In this document: positions 16,889 through 25,000 of the stretch, piece after piece
Layout: each line of letters begins with the position of its first letter
How positions within the stretch are numbered: position 1 is the stretch's first letter
NCBI GenBank assembly: GCA_002433075.1
Contig: DJHM01000039.1
Location: forward strand, 62,810 to 98,195
Direction of reading: 5' to 3'
Length of the DNA stretch: 35,386 bases
Source: Latescibacteria bacterium UBA6620
GTDB taxonomy: Bacteria; Latescibacterota; UBA2968
Notes under the pieces: generated by a model
Told to the model about the DNA's origin: nothing
Seen by the model: the letters and a program-made list of their open reading frames with translations, nothing else
The model's database searches: none
Program-made: the position numbers and the translations under genes

Positions 16889-17687
16889 TCATTGGATGTG
16901 GAAAACTTCGCCCTGCTCTACCTGGTGGAAGGTCGAGCGAAGATCGGGAGGTAGACGATCGGCAACTCCCTCGGGATACTCTTCGGTCCAGTAGCTTGTT
17001 CTCAGGGGTGACCTTATACGTTCCGAAGTGCTGGGGGAAGACGTGGCCTGCGCGGACGGCCTCGATGAAGCGCACGGATGCGTCGATGTGCGTGTTATGG
17101 AGGGTCGGGGATACGAACAGCACGTCTACCTCGGAGGAGTCCTCGATGTGCTGCTGGAGCAGGACGCTGTCGCCCGGCTGATAGACCCGCTTTCCCGCGA
17201 GGGTGAAGACATAACCGCAATCCTGGTCGTTTGCGCGCCGGTATACGGTGAAGTCGGTATGGCCGTGAAATGCGCGCTGCGGCTCGATGCGGATTCCTTA
17301 GAGCGTGACCGGTGCCAGCGTGGGTTCCCCGTGGGGACGAGAGTCCGGGACGGCGACCGTGATCCGGTCTTCGGGGATCTTGAATTCTGCGGCACGTCCC
17401 GCGCAGTTGGCCGGCAGGACGAACTGACAGGAGCCGTGCGAGGCCAAGATCTCAGAAGTGGGACCGCTGAAATGGTCTCTGTGTTCGTGAGTGATGAAGT
17501 GAAGGTCGAGATGGGGAGCCAGTTCGGCGGTCGGTATTGAGGAGGGGAACAGGCGTGACGACCGATCCAGGCCGAGGTCGTTCGCGATCAGCTTCCCGTC
17601 CACACGCCGCAGCCACCCGAGGTTGCCAAGCCAGCACAGACCGATGCCACTGTCGACGGTCAGTAATTGTTGCAGTACTGGATTCAT
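16889..17687 (-). pseudogene. MBL-fold metallo-hydrolase with in-frame TAA and a frameshift
   Basis: From ATG 17687 the frame carries the metallo-beta-lactamase metal motif HEHRDH (FITHEHRDHFSGP). It stops at TAA 17300-17298 after LAPVTL, but the same frame goes on with GIRIEPQRAFHGHTDFTVYR, VYQPGDSVLLQQH and HVFPQHFGTYKVTPENK, the second half of the fold with further metal ligands. At about 16994 one extra base must be skipped. The end then reads YWTEEYPEGVADRLPPDLRS and stops at TGA 16891-16889. Total about 266 codons. UlaG-like or RNase-Z-like hydrolases of this size act on varied esters. It lies inside the tight sulfatase operon, 9 nt after the membrane-protein gene and 7 nt before yciH. 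Confidence 0.82.
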
Positions 17688-17696
17688 GTCCGGGCT

Positions 17697-18443
17697 TCAG
17701 TCGGGTTCGTTGCGGATGTCATACTCTTCGAGTTCGAGCTGGAGACGCTGGGAAGGGGAGAGCTTTGCCTTGAGTTCGATCGGGGTCTCTTCGCGATCCT
17801 CGATCCGGACGTCGTAGATGCGCCGGCCGCGCCGTCGCATTTCGATCGTCAGGTCTTTCGAGCGTCGTCGATCGTAGGAGTAGCTGCGCCACCGAGGGAA
17901 GCTACGTTGGTAGCTAAGCCTGGTGGGGGTAATGACCACGCCGTTGTAGTGGGAGAAGAAGAACCAGAATTCGAACAGGAAGAAGACGCTGAACGCGATC
18001 AGTAACAGGGGAAACAGGCTGCCCCATACCCAGGCCCAGGTCGCACCCGTCACGCCAATACTGACTCCGAGCAAAACGAAGGGCCATTGTTCCCTCAGCC
18101 AGTAGGACGGAATCCGGCGGACCTGGCGCGTCCCGTCGTTCGAGAGACGCTCGTATTCCATGTATGCGCCCTGAAACGTGGGCGCGCAGGCTCCGGGCAG
18201 GCAGAACCACATCATCGGCAGGTCCTGCCAGGCGATGCTCAGCAGCGTCACGCACAGCACCGTGCCCAGCCCCAGATGAAACACGATGGCGGGAGCGAAG
18301 ATGGGACCGGGAGAGAAGGAAATATCCGAAGAGGATCGGATCGAGCCCACCTCGATAACCGGGAAGGCCCGGTGGGTAGCCCGATAGACAGCGAATAACC
18401 AGAGGGCAAAGAAAGCGACCCAGAGCAGAAGACCTGTCGACAT
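17697..18443 (-). CDS. Membrane protein of unknown function
   Basis: The 248-aa protein has four or five hydrophobic segments: one at residues 3-20, one or two around 47-80, and a pair around 120-160 (PFVLLGVSIGVTG; LLLIAFSVFFLFEFWFFFSH). A basic, Arg-rich C-terminal domain of about 85 residues follows and would face the cytoplasm (RSFPRWRSYSYDRRRSKDLT). The layout resembles small PH-domain-like or DUF3592-like membrane proteins, but I do not recognise a family. ATG 18443 lies 4 nt after the phosphodiesterase stop, so they are translationally linked. Intact. Confidence 0.7.
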   Translation of the reverse strand: MSTGLLLWVAFFALWLFAVYRATHRAFPVIEVGSIRSSSDISFSPGPIFAPAIVFHLGLGTVLCVTLLSIAWQDLPMMWFCLPGACAPTFQGAYMEYERLSNDGTRQVRRIPSYWLREQWPFVLLGVSIGVTGATWAWVWGSLFPLLLIAFSVFFLFEFWFFFSHYNGVVITPTRLSYQRSFPRWRSYSYDRRRSKDLTIEMRRRGRRIYDVRIEDREETPIELKAKLSPSQRLQLELEEYDIRNEPD

Positions 18444-18447
18444 AGCA

Positions 18448-19692
18448 TCAGTTTACGGCGATCGCATCGACGAGGAAAGAGCCTCCGTCGTTCGAAGCGG
18501 GCGACACGTCCAATAACTCACACATCAGATTGTACACATCGACGGCCCTTACGACGGGCAGAGATCGGGGGTCCGGGATTCGGGGCCCTGTCGCGATGAA
18601 GATGCCGTGCATGTCTGGATTGAGACCATCGTAGCCGTGGGCACCCTTGCTGCGAGTCCAATCGCGACGCTCGTGACTCCTCCTGCTAAGGACCTGCCAG
18701 CCCAGCTGGGGAAGAAGCACGAGTGGCGGGATCAGGCTGTTGCTTCGATAGTGAAGGGCCTCCGGGGTCTCCTCACGGTAGAAGACGCGAAGACGGGGGT
18801 GTGCGTTCTCGAGTGTCTTGTAGAGGGTCTCAAGGCGCGATTCGGGGGCCCTCAAGCCTCCGACAACGCCGGTCCGGACGAACGACAGGTCGGACAGATC
18901 GATGTGGTCATCGAGGAGGATGGTGCGGTCGGAGTCGACGGAGGTCATGCCGTGATCCGAAACAATGAGGATGTGTATCCGTGAGAGGAGGTCCCGGGAT
19001 ACCAGACCATCGACGAGATGCCCCAGGCTGTGATCGATCTGTTCCAGTGCCCTTACGACTTCCGCGCCGTCGGGTCCGTGCCGATGTCCGGCGGTATCGA
19101 TGTCGGGAAAGTAGAGGGTGATGAAGTGAGGGCGGTTCTCCGGGGGCATGTCCAGAAAGCTCAGTACCTTCCGGATCTTTTTCCTGTGGGGCATGTGATG
19201 GTCGTAGGGCTCCCAGTAGGTTGGTCGTAGACCAGCTATCTCGGCTTCGGAACCCGGCCAGTGAAAGGGGGCAGCCTTCATCCCCGCGCGCTGGACCGTG
19301 ACCCAGATAGGTTCACCACGCCACCAGCGCGAGCGGTGTAGTTCTTCTCGATCGTAAAGGGCGAAGGTTGCGTCGTTTTCAGGATCGTAGATGACGTTGT
19401 CGACGACGCCGTGGTGAGCGGGGTGCAATCCCGTAACAAGCGTGTAGTGACTCGGGAACGTCTTTGCAGGGAAAGGGGGCTGTAGACCTGCGGCGTGCAG
19501 ACCCGAGCCCCGAAGCCGATCGAGCGTGGGGGTCTGAGCGCGTTCCAGGTAGTCGTGACGACACCCGTCGAGGGAGATGAGCAAGAGGGGGTCGGTCTGC
19601 CCTTCGACACGGTGGGTCACGACGAGCAGCGCCAGGCAGCCGCACCAGGCGATCGTCAAAACGTGATGGCAACGTGCCGAAATCTCGCGCAC
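18448..19692 (-). CDS. NPP-type alkaline phosphatase family phosphodiesterase, exported
   Basis: This 414-aa protein resembles ectonucleotide pyrophosphatase/phosphodiesterases. Metal-binding Asp42 is in LLISLDGCRHDYL, the nucleophile Thr78 in PAKTFPSHYTLVTG, further ligands in LYFPDIDTAGHRHG and IVSDHGMT, and the last His in KGAHGYDG. A hydrophobic N-terminal segment (residues 10-26, then VEG-QTDP) fits a signal peptide, so it would act outside the cytoplasm, cleaving phosphodiester or pyrophosphate bonds. GTG 19692 lies 8 nt behind the enolase stop with no strong ribosome binding site. Its place in the sulfatase operon suggests removal of a phosphate-linked substituent from the same substrate (inference). 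Confidence 0.88.
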   Translation of the reverse strand: MREISARCHHVLTIAWCGCLALLVVTHRVEGQTDPLLLISLDGCRHDYLERAQTPTLDRLRGSGLHAAGLQPPFPAKTFPSHYTLVTGLHPAHHGVVDNVIYDPENDATFALYDREELHRSRWWRGEPIWVTVQRAGMKAAPFHWPGSEAEIAGLRPTYWEPYDHHMPHRKKIRKVLSFLDMPPENRPHFITLYFPDIDTAGHRHGPDGAEVVRALEQIDHSLGHLVDGLVSRDLLSRIHILIVSDHGMTSVDSDRTILLDDHIDLSDLSFVRTGVVGGLRAPESRLETLYKTLENAHPRLRVFYREETPEALHYRSNSLIPPLVLLPQLGWQVLSRRSHERRDWTRSKGAHGYDGLNPDMHGIFIATGPRIPDPRSLPVVRAVDVYNLMCELLDVSPASNDGGSFLVDAIAVN

Positions 19693-19700
19693 TTCGGCGG

Positions 19701-20834
19701 CTACCAGTTCGTGAAGGAGCCGTCTTCCCGGACCAGGCGCGGGCCGTGAAGGGGCTTAAAGGGGTACGCGGCCGCGGCTTCCTCGTTGAACTCGACGCCT
19801 AGACCGGGTGCGGTGGGTGCCAGAAGGTAGCCCGACTCGTAGGGGACCTGTACCGGGAACAGGTCCTCCATCACAGTATCCCCGACGAGGCCGGCTTCCT
19901 GGACGGCGAAGTTATCCGTCGCGATGTCGAGGTGGAGGCAGGCCGCCGCCGACACGGGGCCGAGCGGGTTGTGGGGGACGATTTTGATGTAGTGCGTCTC
20001 ACACCAGTTGGCAATTTTCCGGCCTTCGGTCAGGCCGCCGACGATGCAGAGGTCTATGCGTGCGTAGTCGAGGAGCTCTTCTTCGATCAGCTGTCGGAAC
20101 TCCCACTTTGTGGCAAAGTGCTCGCCGATGGCCAGCGGGACGGGAACTTGCTGCCGAACGAGACGGTAGCTTTGTGGGTTCTCGCACCTCAGTGGATCTT
20201 CGATGAAGAAGGGATCGTAGGCTTCGAGCTTGCGGCCAAGACGGATCGTGTCGGGCGGATCGAGTCGCGTGTGGACGTCGATGCAGATTTCGATGTCGGG
20301 TCCAACGGCCTCCCGAACCGCGGCGAAGTGCTCGACCGCGTCGCGGACGGCGACCGGCGGCTCGAGCACGCCGTCGCGATCTGTGACGCCGAGTCTTAAG
20401 TATCTCCATCCTTCCGAAACCCGCTTCTTCGCGGTCTCGGCCGCCGCTTCGGCCGTTTTCCCGCCGACGCCTTTGTAGCACACGACCCGGTCCCGCATCT
20501 TTCCGCCAAGGAGCATGTAGACAGGCTGTCCGAGTGCCTTTCCCTTGATATCCCAGAGGGCCACATCGATCGCACTCTGGGCAGCCATGTTGATACGCCC
20601 GGCCGGGAAGAAGTCGCCTCGGAGCAGCAGCTGCCACAGATATTCCGTGTTCAGCGGGTCCTGGCCGATCAAGTCCGTTTTCATGTGTTCAATGGCACCG
20701 ATCCCCGCCTTCTCTTTCCACGTGATTCCGAATTCGCCCACACCGTAGAGCCCCTCGTCCGTTTCGACTTTCACGAACAGGTAGTTCCGACTGCCGTGGA
20801 AACACGGAAAGCATTTGACGTCGGTGATTTTCAC
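19701..20834 (-). CDS. Enolase-superfamily (mandelate racemase subgroup) sugar acid dehydratase, galactonate-dehydratase-like
   Basis: Starting at GTG 20834 (GAGAGG 6 nt upstream, 10 nt behind the sulfatase stop) the protein has 377 residues. It shows the metal ligands Asp186 (CIDVHTRLDP), Glu212 (FFIEDPL) and Glu238 (AIGEHFATKWEF). His188 of the D-x-H and His288 of VPHNPLGPVS are the general acid/base residues typical of D-galactonate dehydratases and relatives. These enzymes remove water from aldonic acids to give 2-keto-3-deoxy acids. An in-frame start at 20900 would overlap the sulfatase by 56 nt and is less likely. It fits a sugar-acid step after sulfate removal and oxidation. The exact aldonate is unknown. 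Confidence 0.88.
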   Translation of the reverse strand: MKITDVKCFPCFHGSRNYLFVKVETDEGLYGVGEFGITWKEKAGIGAIEHMKTDLIGQDPLNTEYLWQLLLRGDFFPAGRINMAAQSAIDVALWDIKGKALGQPVYMLLGGKMRDRVVCYKGVGGKTAEAAAETAKKRVSEGWRYLRLGVTDRDGVLEPPVAVRDAVEHFAAVREAVGPDIEICIDVHTRLDPPDTIRLGRKLEAYDPFFIEDPLRCENPQSYRLVRQQVPVPLAIGEHFATKWEFRQLIEEELLDYARIDLCIVGGLTEGRKIANWCETHYIKIVPHNPLGPVSAAACLHLDIATDNFAVQEAGLVGDTVMEDLFPVQVPYESGYLLAPTAPGLGVEFNEEAAAAYPFKPLHGPRLVREDGSFTNW

Positions 20835-20844
20835 GCTGCGCCTC

Positions 20845-22155
20845 TCAGTTGGAGTAAGAAACTGCGCCCTTCTCGTCGACCTCGAATCCGCCTTGCTCAA
20901 TGTAGTAGGCGGCAGGCTCGAAGGGATCCCCGCGCTCGGCCAGCAACTGTTGGAGCTGGTCTTCGAGTGCGTCGCGGAGAGAGCGATGGGCGACGTCGTC
21001 GATGAGGTTGTTCATTTGATGCGGATCGGAGTCGTTGTCGTAGAGGAGCCAGGGACCGTCGAGTCGGCGGGCGTAGGTATACCGTGATGTTCTCACACCT
21101 CGCCAGGGGAGCCCCGTGTACTCCGCGAACGGGGTGATGCACATCGTGAGGGCAGTTCCGTCACCATCCGGCTCCTCGCCTCGTAGAAGCGGACCGAGGT
21201 CCCTGCCTTCGACAGTTTCCGGGGTCGGGATGCCGCACAGGCCGAGCAGTGTGGGCATCAGATCGACGACATTGATCGGTTTGCTCAGGCTCGTGCCTCC
21301 CTGCACCTGACCTGGGAACCGAATGACGAACGGAACCCGAACCGATTCATCCCACGGCTTCTGTTTTCGTTGCTCTCCCTGGGAGCCGACCATGTCTCCG
21401 TGGTCGGAGGTGTACACGAAGATGGTGTCGTCCATCAGGCCTTCCTGTTCCAGGGAATCCTGAATGCGACCGAGCTGTTCGTCGAGCGCGGTGACGTGCG
21501 CGTAGTAGCCGGAGAGGTCCTGTCGATCTGGATCGGGGCAATTGGGACGGACCTCGATGTCATCGCTTGGGTACTCGGCGAGATATTCGTCGGGCACGTC
21601 ACGGTAGGGGTTATGGGGCGGCCCCCAGGAAAGCACCAAGGCGAACGGCTGGTCCTCTGCCACACTGCCGCGAATGAAATCGAGGGCCAGATCGGTCTGC
21701 GCGATGGCATCGTACCCCTCCCAGGTGCGGGGTGTATCGTCATCGTTCAAGTAGTAGCGGGAGTCGGAGTATCGATGCGTGCAGTTCAGGGCCGCCCAGT
21801 AGTCCCAGCCCTGACGACGCGGTCCAGGTGGGGTAAAGGCCGCTCTCCGGTTTCCGTCGAGGTGCCACTTGCCGATGTAGCCGGTTCGGTAGCCCGCATC
21901 GCGCAGGCAGGTGCCAAGCGTAGGTCGATCGGTCCGGAGGGTGAGGTCGTTGAGGAAGATGCCATTCGTGAGAGGATACTGACCGGTCAGGAAGGCAGCG
22001 CGCCAGGGGGTGCAGACGGGGATGTTCGAAATGGCGTTTCGACACACGACGCCTTCAGCGGCCATCCGCTCGAGATGAGGCGTTCGCACATCGGCGCCCT
22101 CGATGCTCGTCGTACAGGCGCGATGCTGGTCGGAAAAGACGAAGACGATGTTCAT
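20845..22155 (-). CDS. Type I sulfatase
   Basis: This 436-aa sulfatase has the first metal-binding Asp in FVFSDQHRA, the formylglycine signature C48-T-P-W-R52 (NIPVCTPWRAAFLTGQY) and the calcium-site YTSDHGDMVG. Cys48 would need conversion to formylglycine by an FGE or anaerobic maturase, not encoded in this window. There is no signal peptide, so it probably works in the cytoplasm on an imported sulfated sugar, unlike many exported polysaccharide sulfatases. It is the third gene of the operon, 18 nt after the Gfo/Idh/MocA gene. ATG 22155 is the natural start. The substrate cannot be told; the neighbours point to a sugar sulfate. Confidence 0.92.
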   Translation of the reverse strand: MNIVFVFSDQHRACTTSIEGADVRTPHLERMAAEGVVCRNAISNIPVCTPWRAAFLTGQYPLTNGIFLNDLTLRTDRPTLGTCLRDAGYRTGYIGKWHLDGNRRAAFTPPGPRRQGWDYWAALNCTHRYSDSRYYLNDDDTPRTWEGYDAIAQTDLALDFIRGSVAEDQPFALVLSWGPPHNPYRDVPDEYLAEYPSDDIEVRPNCPDPDRQDLSGYYAHVTALDEQLGRIQDSLEQEGLMDDTIFVYTSDHGDMVGSQGEQRKQKPWDESVRVPFVIRFPGQVQGGTSLSKPINVVDLMPTLLGLCGIPTPETVEGRDLGPLLRGEEPDGDGTALTMCITPFAEYTGLPWRGVRTSRYTYARRLDGPWLLYDNDSDPHQMNNLIDDVAHRSLRDALEDQLQQLLAERGDPFEPAAYYIEQGGFEVDEKGAVSYSN

Positions 22156-22173
22156 ACGTTCGGCGCCGCTGGA

Positions 22174-23199
22174 CTAGACGTAGTCCGCGATGCGCTTGGG
22201 CTGGCCGTCGAGGGTGGTTTCCATGGCGGCGATGACCATGGCGAAGCTCTGGATGTTGTCCTGGATCCGGGTGGCCGATGGGGGGCCGCCGTCCAGCCAG
22301 TCGAGGAATTCGGCGAAGAGATGGTTGTGATTGTCCCACTGGAGGGGGGGCGCCGTGTAGGGCTCGGGAGCGTCACCCATCCGGGTGATTGTCACCTGAT
22401 CCCGATCTACGACCTCCACGGTGCCTTCCTCGAATTCGGCTCGGTAGTATTCGTTGTGCCAGCAGTTCGTGACACCGGCGGCCGAACTGTTTCCTTCGTA
22501 GAAGGTGTGTGTTCCGTTCGTCATTTTCATGAGGTACATGCCGCTCGAGAAATGATCGAAACTCGACCATTCCGGGTTCCAGCCGAAACCGGTGAGGGTT
22601 TCGCAATCTCCGCCCGAGAGAAACCGTAGCATGTCGAAGTGATGGACCGATCCCTCAAAAAGCAGGCCGAAGTCCATCGTGTGGCGCCATTCCTTTCCCC
22701 ACGAACCCATCTTTCGGTAGTCGCAGGCGTAACGACCGATGATGTGCTGCAGCCGTCCGAGACGACCTTCGTCACGGATGCGGACAAGCTCCTGCTTGTT
22801 CGGTTCGTAGCGGTAGTTCTGGATCACCGCGCAGGGTAAACCCGTTCGATCGGCGGCAGCGACCATTGCCCGTGCCGAATTGAGTTCGTTGGAGATGGGT
22901 TTCTCCGTGATGACGGGCATCCCCGCTTCGAGGGCGGCGACAACAGCCTGTTCGTGGAACTGGGGGGGGGTCGCCACACCCGCGAAATCGGCTTCCACGG
23001 CATCGATGGCTTCGTCCGTATCGGTGAAGAGTCGATCGGGGGTCAGGCCGAGGGCGGCTCCCTGCTTGTCGAGTACGTCCTGGACCACGTCGACCAGGCC
23101 GACGATTTCGACACGGTCCCCGAAGTTTCCCGTGAACCAGTCCACCCATCTGCCTGCCATACCGCTCCCACCAAAAATCAACATGCGTCGTTTCGCCAC
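22174..23199 (-). CDS. Gfo/Idh/MocA family NAD(P)-dependent oxidoreductase
   Basis: The 341-aa protein has the Rossmann loop MLIFGGSGMAGRWVDW, the catalytic Lys in VITEKPISNEL (EKP motif, near residue 97) and a C-terminal domain with FEGSVHHFDMLRFLSGG carrying the usual His and Asp. It probably oxidises a hexose, deoxysugar or cyclitol. A run of eight Gs (plus strand, near 22963-22970) encodes part of the A-T-P-P-Q region without breaking the frame. ATG 23199 lies 20 nt behind the ThDP enzyme stop. The gene ends in TAG at 22174-22176. Confidence 0.9.
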   Translation of the reverse strand: MAKRRMLIFGGSGMAGRWVDWFTGNFGDRVEIVGLVDVVQDVLDKQGAALGLTPDRLFTDTDEAIDAVEADFAGVATPPQFHEQAVVAALEAGMPVITEKPISNELNSARAMVAAADRTGLPCAVIQNYRYEPNKQELVRIRDEGRLGRLQHIIGRYACDYRKMGSWGKEWRHTMDFGLLFEGSVHHFDMLRFLSGGDCETLTGFGWNPEWSSFDHFSSGMYLMKMTNGTHTFYEGNSSAAGVTNCWHNEYYRAEFEEGTVEVVDRDQVTITRMGDAPEPYTAPPLQWDNHNHLFAEFLDWLDGGPPSATRIQDNIQSFAMVIAAMETTLDGQPKRIADYV

Positions 23200-23219
23200 G
23201 TGCGTCCTTTCGAATCCGA

Positions 23220-24824
23220 TCAGTCCGGGTAGAGCCAGGGTACTCGCTTGATGATGTCATCCCGTTGTTCCTGGAGCATGACCTCGATGACGGTCGGCCC
23301 TTCCAGGCCGAAGGTGTCGTCGAACACGGTGTCGAACCGGTCGGGCTCGACACGGATCCCGCGGGCTCCGGTCGCTGTGGCTCCATCGGCGATTCTGGGT
23401 ACGTGCATGTCGGTGTCGATGACCCGCCCGTCGAACGCTTTTGCCTGGGCGCCACGGATCGCGCTGAGACTCCCGTCGTTCGAGACGATCACGGTGAGGT
23501 CGAGTTGATGTTCTACAGCCGTGGCCAGCTCGAAGGACGTCATCATATAGCCGCCATCGCCGCATACGGCAACGACCTGACGGTCGGGGCACCCGAGCTT
23601 TGCACCGATGGCGGCAGGAAGGGCGAAACCCAACGTGACGGAGTGACTGGGGTAGAGGAAATCTCGCGGGCCGTAGATCGGAAGCTCATCGAAGGTGCGA
23701 TACCCGATCGAGGTGACGTCGACGACGAAGATCGCATCATCCTCGACCTGATCTCGGACGTGGGAGACGAGTTCCAGGGGCGGGCGCGCATTGACCACGT
23801 CCGATCGGATGGTTCGTACGCGCTCGGTCCATTCTCTGCCGACGGCTTGCGTCCGGGGTAGCAGGCCTTCGAGGGACTTCGCTAGATCGCCAGAAACACC
23901 GCTCTCGATATCCAGTTCGCGACCGAGCTCGTTCGGGTCGGGGTCAAACTGGACGCAACGATTGGGGAAGGGTAGGGTCCAGCTGCGAGTGTCGATCTGC
24001 GTGAAGCGGCATCCGATCGCGATCAGGCCGTCGGCACTCTCGTAGATCGCGCGCGCAGCATTGCCCGCACAGTGACCGACGTTCAGGTCGTGGCGATCGG
24101 AGAGAGCGCCCTTGCCCAGGCGCGTGAGTGTCACGGGTGCACTCAGTTTCTCGGCGAAGCGCCGAAGGTCGTCACAGGCTCCGGCCTCGATCACGTTCTT
24201 ACCCACGATGATAATGGGGCGTTCGAAGGTGCCGATCGTCTCTGCTGCGTGTGCCAGAACGGCTTCATCGGGATGGATGACGGGTTTTTCGACGCGAGCG
24301 GGGATGTCGGGATTCCCCTCCTCGGCAGCCACATCGACGGGGAGCTCGAGTACGGCAGGCTGGGGACGGGGAGATCGCAGCGCTTCGAAGACGCGGGTCA
24401 CCGCATCTGGAATCTGGTCGACCGATGTGGGGCGCTCGAAAGCGCCCGTGATGGGTGCGAAGAATGCTCTCTGATCGAGTCCGTGGAAACACTTGCTCCG
24501 ATCGCGAGCATCGTGAACGACTTCGGTTCCACCCGTCACGAGAAGTACGGGGACCGAATCGGTATGGGCGTCCACGATTCCCGTAGACGCGTTCGTCGAC
24601 CCGGGGCCCGGTACGGTGAGCGCAACACCGACCTCTCCCGATGCTCTCGCGTAACCGTTCGCGATAAGGGTGGCACCCTGTTCGTTCCTGATCAGACGAT
24701 GAGCGATCCCACCTCTCTGCAGGATCGCGTCGTAGATCCAGATGTTCTGGTTTCCGGGCATACCCGCGATGTCCCGAACTCCCTGGGCTTTAAGACACTC
24801 AATGAGAATTTCGCCGCCGGTCAT
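23220..24824 (-). CDS. ThDP-dependent acetolactate-synthase-like enzyme
   Basis: From ATG 24824 the protein has 534 residues in the three-domain ThDP fold. The catalytic Glu48 is in IRNEQGATLIANGYAR. A middle domain follows, and the Mg-ThDP motif GDG...NDG occupies about 422-451 (AVCGDGGYMMTSFELATAVE then VIVSNDGSLSAI). Similar enzymes include acetolactate synthase, IolD-like C-C hydrolases and 2-keto acid decarboxylases. I chose ATG 24824 over an upstream in-frame start at 24920 because the family begins at MTGGEILIECL. It heads the sulfatase operon and so more likely takes part in keto-acid or cyclitol chemistry than branched-chain amino acid synthesis (inference). No ALS small subunit is present. 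Confidence 0.85.
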   Translation of the reverse strand: MTGGEILIECLKAQGVRDIAGMPGNQNIWIYDAILQRGGIAHRLIRNEQGATLIANGYARASGEVGVALTVPGPGSTNASTGIVDAHTDSVPVLLVTGGTEVVHDARDRSKCFHGLDQRAFFAPITGAFERPTSVDQIPDAVTRVFEALRSPRPQPAVLELPVDVAAEEGNPDIPARVEKPVIHPDEAVLAHAAETIGTFERPIIIVGKNVIEAGACDDLRRFAEKLSAPVTLTRLGKGALSDRHDLNVGHCAGNAARAIYESADGLIAIGCRFTQIDTRSWTLPFPNRCVQFDPDPNELGRELDIESGVSGDLAKSLEGLLPRTQAVGREWTERVRTIRSDVVNARPPLELVSHVRDQVEDDAIFVVDVTSIGYRTFDELPIYGPRDFLYPSHSVTLGFALPAAIGAKLGCPDRQVVAVCGDGGYMMTSFELATAVEHQLDLTVIVSNDGSLSAIRGAQAKAFDGRVIDTDMHVPRIADGATATGARGIRVEPDRFDTVFDDTFGLEGPTVIEVMLQEQRDDIIKRVPWLYPD

Positions 24825-24891
24825 GGATGTTCCGATCAAAGAAAAAGCGCGAGCTGGAACACACGCGCAGGATCGATAAATGCGGAGAGCT

Positions 24892-24920
24892 ATGATGCAG
24901 TGTGCTACAGATGGTGTCAA
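24892..24920 (-). promoter_or_regulatory. Promoter of the sulfatase operon
   Basis: On the minus strand TTGACA (24920-24915), a 17-nt spacer and CATCAT (24897-24892) lie about 68 nt before ATG 24824. It shares both hexamers and spacing with the element at 3559-3587. Confidence 0.6.
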
Positions 24921-25000
24921 GCGACAGCGGGATGAGCGGTAGCCCGCGGGAAGTGGGCGTGTTATATTCCGTGCCCTTTGATTCGAGACTGGAGGATGAA

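Noticed and set aside
3675..17687. Alternative genetic code (TGA = Trp or TAG = sense)
   Set aside because: TGA, TAG and TAA all end intact genes in the window, and the broken genes also carry frameshifts, which recoding cannot explain.
21370..22629. 419-codon plus-strand open frame
   Set aside because: It is antisense to the clear sulfatase and Gfo/Idh/MocA genes, has no ribosome binding site and shows no family motif; long antisense frames are expected at this GC content.
24072..24935. 287-codon plus-strand open frame
   Set aside because: It mirrors the ThDP enzyme gene, whose motifs and codon pattern are convincing.
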